NCBI GenBank assembly: GCA_023954795.1
Contig: JAGSHA010000162.1
Coordinates: forward strand, 1-7,037
Reading direction: 5' to 3'
Length of the DNA stretch: 7,037 nucleotides
Origin: Oceanospirillaceae bacterium
Lineage (GTDB): Bacteria > Pseudomonadota > Gammaproteobacteria > Pseudomonadales > Balneatricaceae
The notes under the pieces were generated by a model, which was not told where the DNA came from, searched no databases, and worked only from the letters and a program-made list of their open reading frames with translations. A program made the position numbers and the translations under genes. Shown here piece after piece: positions 5,727-7,037 of the stretch. Numbering within the stretch: position 1 is the first letter of the stretch; each line of letters begins with the position of its first letter.

Positions 5727-6216
5727 ATTGCTTACGCTCTGGTTTGCATTTGCTGTGATGTTCACCGCCTCTAGCGGAGTGTCTGCGTCAAATAGCGTAC
5801 TCTACAAATTGAGCTTTCCTAACGTTGAAAAGCAGCAAATATCGCTCTCTGACTACAAAGGCAAGGTCGTACTATTAAATTTCTGGGCTACCTGGTGCCC
5901 TCCTTGCGTCAAAGAGATGCCGTCTATGGAGCGCTTGCATCAGAAATTTGCAGGACAAGACTTTGAAATTGTTGCGATCAGTGCAGGCGAGACGCAAGCC
6001 GCCGTGGAAAGCTTCATGATGGAGCTGGATACCGAGCTGACCTTTCCTATTTTGCTGGACGAAAAAGGCCGCACGTTTAATGAATTGGGTATTCGAGGAT
6101 TGCCCATGAGCTTCCTGTTTGACCGCAATGGTAAGCTGGTCAGAACTATTTCAGGCAGCCGTGAGTGGGATGAGCAGCGCGAAGTAAAACTGATCGAGTC
6201 TGTACTTAAACCGTAA
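5716..6216 (+). CDS. TlpA/ResA-family periplasmic thiol-disulfide oxidoreductase
   Basis: Thioredoxin-fold protein of 166 residues exported to the periplasm, where such proteins reduce disulfides, for example in cytochrome c maturation or as partners of DsbD-type reductases. The signal peptide covers residues 1-24 with cleavage likely after VSA. The redoxin domain follows: VVLLNFWATWCPPCVKEMPS with the active site WCPPC (C61, C64), the central strand EIVAIS (84-89), the cis-proline in RGLP (P130), and FLFDRNGKLVR (133-143). The only two cysteines are those of the active site, as expected for the family. ATG 5716 has GGAG seven bases upstream. It overlaps the exported hydrolase gene by 11 bases, so translation is probably coupled. 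The physiological target is not shown by the context, as no cytochrome c or dsbD gene is in view. Confidence 0.94.
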   Translation: MKNKLLTLWFAFAVMFTASSGVSASNSVLYKLSFPNVEKQQISLSDYKGKVVLLNFWATWCPPCVKEMPSMERLHQKFAGQDFEIVAISAGETQAAVESFMMELDTELTFPILLDEKGRTFNELGIRGLPMSFLFDRNGKLVRTISGSREWDEQREVKLIESVLKP

Positions 6217-6237
6217 GTTGCACGGTAACTGAACACA

Positions 6238-6263
6238 AAAAAGGGACCTTGAGGTCCCTTTTT
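6238..6263. terminator. Strong bidirectional intrinsic terminator
   Basis: AAAAAGGGACC (6238-6248) pairs with GGTCCCTTTTT (6253-6263) around the tetraloop TTGA, giving an 11-bp stem with a GC-rich core. Rightward the T run follows the core directly, ending the hydrolase-tlpA unit 21 bases after its stop. Leftward the complementary A run gives six U residues, ending the aminotransferase gene, whose stop is 19 bases away. It is shared by convergent genes. Confidence 0.92.
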
Positions 6264-6282
6264 ATTGCATAAGTAAACGCTG

Positions 6283-7037
6283 TCAGGCGTTATACACGGC
6301 TTCTGCAGCCAATGCAGCTACGCCACGCGTAATAGGCGCATTCATTGAAGACAGTGTGTTCTCCAGCGCAGACAGACAGAACATTACATTCCGACGGTTA
6401 CAAGCGCTGCCCATCAAGCCGATGCGCCATACTTTGCCCGCCAACGCACCTAAGCCAGCACCAATCTCAAGGCTGTATTCATTCAGCAGTCGAGTACGCA
6501 CTTCCGCTTCATCGACGCCTTCAGGTACAAACACCGTGTTCAGCTGCGGCAGACGGCATTCTTCGTCCACCAGGAAATTAACACCCATCGCTTCAAGCCC
6601 TGCACGCAGTGCATCGTGATGAAGCTGATGGCGCTGCCAAGCATTTTCCATGCCTTCCTCATGCAGCATAATCAGAGATTCATGCAGTGCGTACAAGGAA
6701 TTAACCGGTGCCGTATGATGGTACGCTCGCTTGCCGCCCCCACCCCAATACCCCATAACAAGGTTCTTATCCAGGAACCAGCTAGGTACAGGTGTTTTAC
6801 GGCTTTTCACCGCTTCGATTGCCTTCTCACCAAACGCGACGGGAGAAATTCCCGGTGGGCAGGACAGACATTTCTGTGTGCCGGAGTAGATTGCATCAAT
6901 CCCCCAGCCATCCATGTCCACATCGATACCACCCAACGAAGTCACCGCATCAACGATACTCAGGCAACCGTACTTCTGTGCAAGTGCGCACAGGGATTCT
7001 GCATCAGAGCGGACACCGGTAGACGTCTCAGCATGAA
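6283..7037 (-). CDS. Alanine--glyoxylate aminotransferase family protein (partial, N-terminus outside window)
   Basis: PLP-dependent class V aminotransferase of the alanine-glyoxylate / serine-pyruvate type, which moves an amino group between alanine or serine and glyoxylate or pyruvate. The frame stays open to the right edge. About 250 C-terminal residues are visible of roughly 380-390 usual for the family, so about a third of the protein is missing. The visible part begins HAETSTGV, the family motif. It continues with SIVDAVTSLGG, whose Asp contacts the PLP ring nitrogen, and IYSGTQKCLSCPPG, whose Lys (about residue 55 of the visible part) forms the Schiff base. Next come WGGGGKRAYHHTAPV and the C-terminal small domain ending in RIGLMG and an Ala-rich tail. 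The GTG at 6945 is not the true start, since conserved family sequence precedes it. It is convergent with the tlpA gene across the shared terminator. Exact substrate pair is not determinable. Confidence 0.92.
   Translation of the reverse strand, partial: HAETSTGVRSDAESLCALAQKYGCLSIVDAVTSLGGIDVDMDGWGIDAIYSGTQKCLSCPPGISPVAFGEKAIEAVKSRKTPVPSWFLDKNLVMGYWGGGGKRAYHHTAPVNSLYALHESLIMLHEEGMENAWQRHQLHHDALRAGLEAMGVNFLVDEECRLPQLNTVFVPEGVDEAEVRTRLLNEYSLEIGAGLGALAGKVWRIGLMGSACNRRNVMFCLSALENTLSSMNAPITRGVAALAAEAVYNA

Noticed and set aside
6283..6945. Aminotransferase starting at GTG 6945
   Set aside because: The frame continues upstream to the window edge through conserved motifs (HAETSTGV, SIVDA), so the gene is cut by the window and the GTG is internal.

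Overview
The window looks like ordinary chromosome of a gammaproteobacterium. UvrC and PgsA resemble the Pseudomonas/E. coli forms closely, the uvrC-pgsA order is the standard gammaproteobacterial one, and a DUF1853 gene sits beside them. Base composition is moderate, and nothing indicates a plasmid, phage or insertion sequence. I cannot name the genus from the sequence; a marine Pseudomonadales/Oceanospirillales-type bacterium is a guess.

Layout. Positions 1-2829 hold a leftward unit: a 100-residue protein of unknown function, uvrC (nucleotide excision repair nuclease) and pgsA (phosphatidylglycerophosphate synthase). uvrC and pgsA are tightly coupled, and both appear to use non-ATG starts. 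Divergent from it, 2893-3750 encodes a DUF1853 protein with a nuclease-like GE-x-D...E-x3-K pattern. Positions 3826-3963 carry a small leftward gene for a 45-residue single-span membrane protein, with its own promoter-like sequence, a good ribosome binding site and a downstream hairpin. Next comes a leftward beta-hydroxyacid dehydrogenase (4029-4898).

The 81-bp divergent gap at 4899-4979 contains a 15-bp palindrome. Rightward from it run a secreted alpha/beta-hydrolase-like protein and, overlapping it by 11 bases, a TlpA/ResA-type periplasmic thioredoxin. A strong hairpin terminator that can serve both strands ends this pair. The right edge cuts a leftward alanine-glyoxylate aminotransferase family gene, which continues beyond the window and lacks its N-terminus here.

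How the genes relate: uvrC-pgsA is a conserved neighbourhood without a shared pathway. The hydrolase and TlpA genes probably form one exported two-gene unit. The dehydrogenase and the aminotransferase could both touch glyoxylate metabolism, but they are separated and this link is speculative. I see no defence system, CRISPR array or mobile element. The least described items are the 45-residue membrane protein, the 100-residue protein ahead of uvrC, and the hydrolase-thioredoxin pair.
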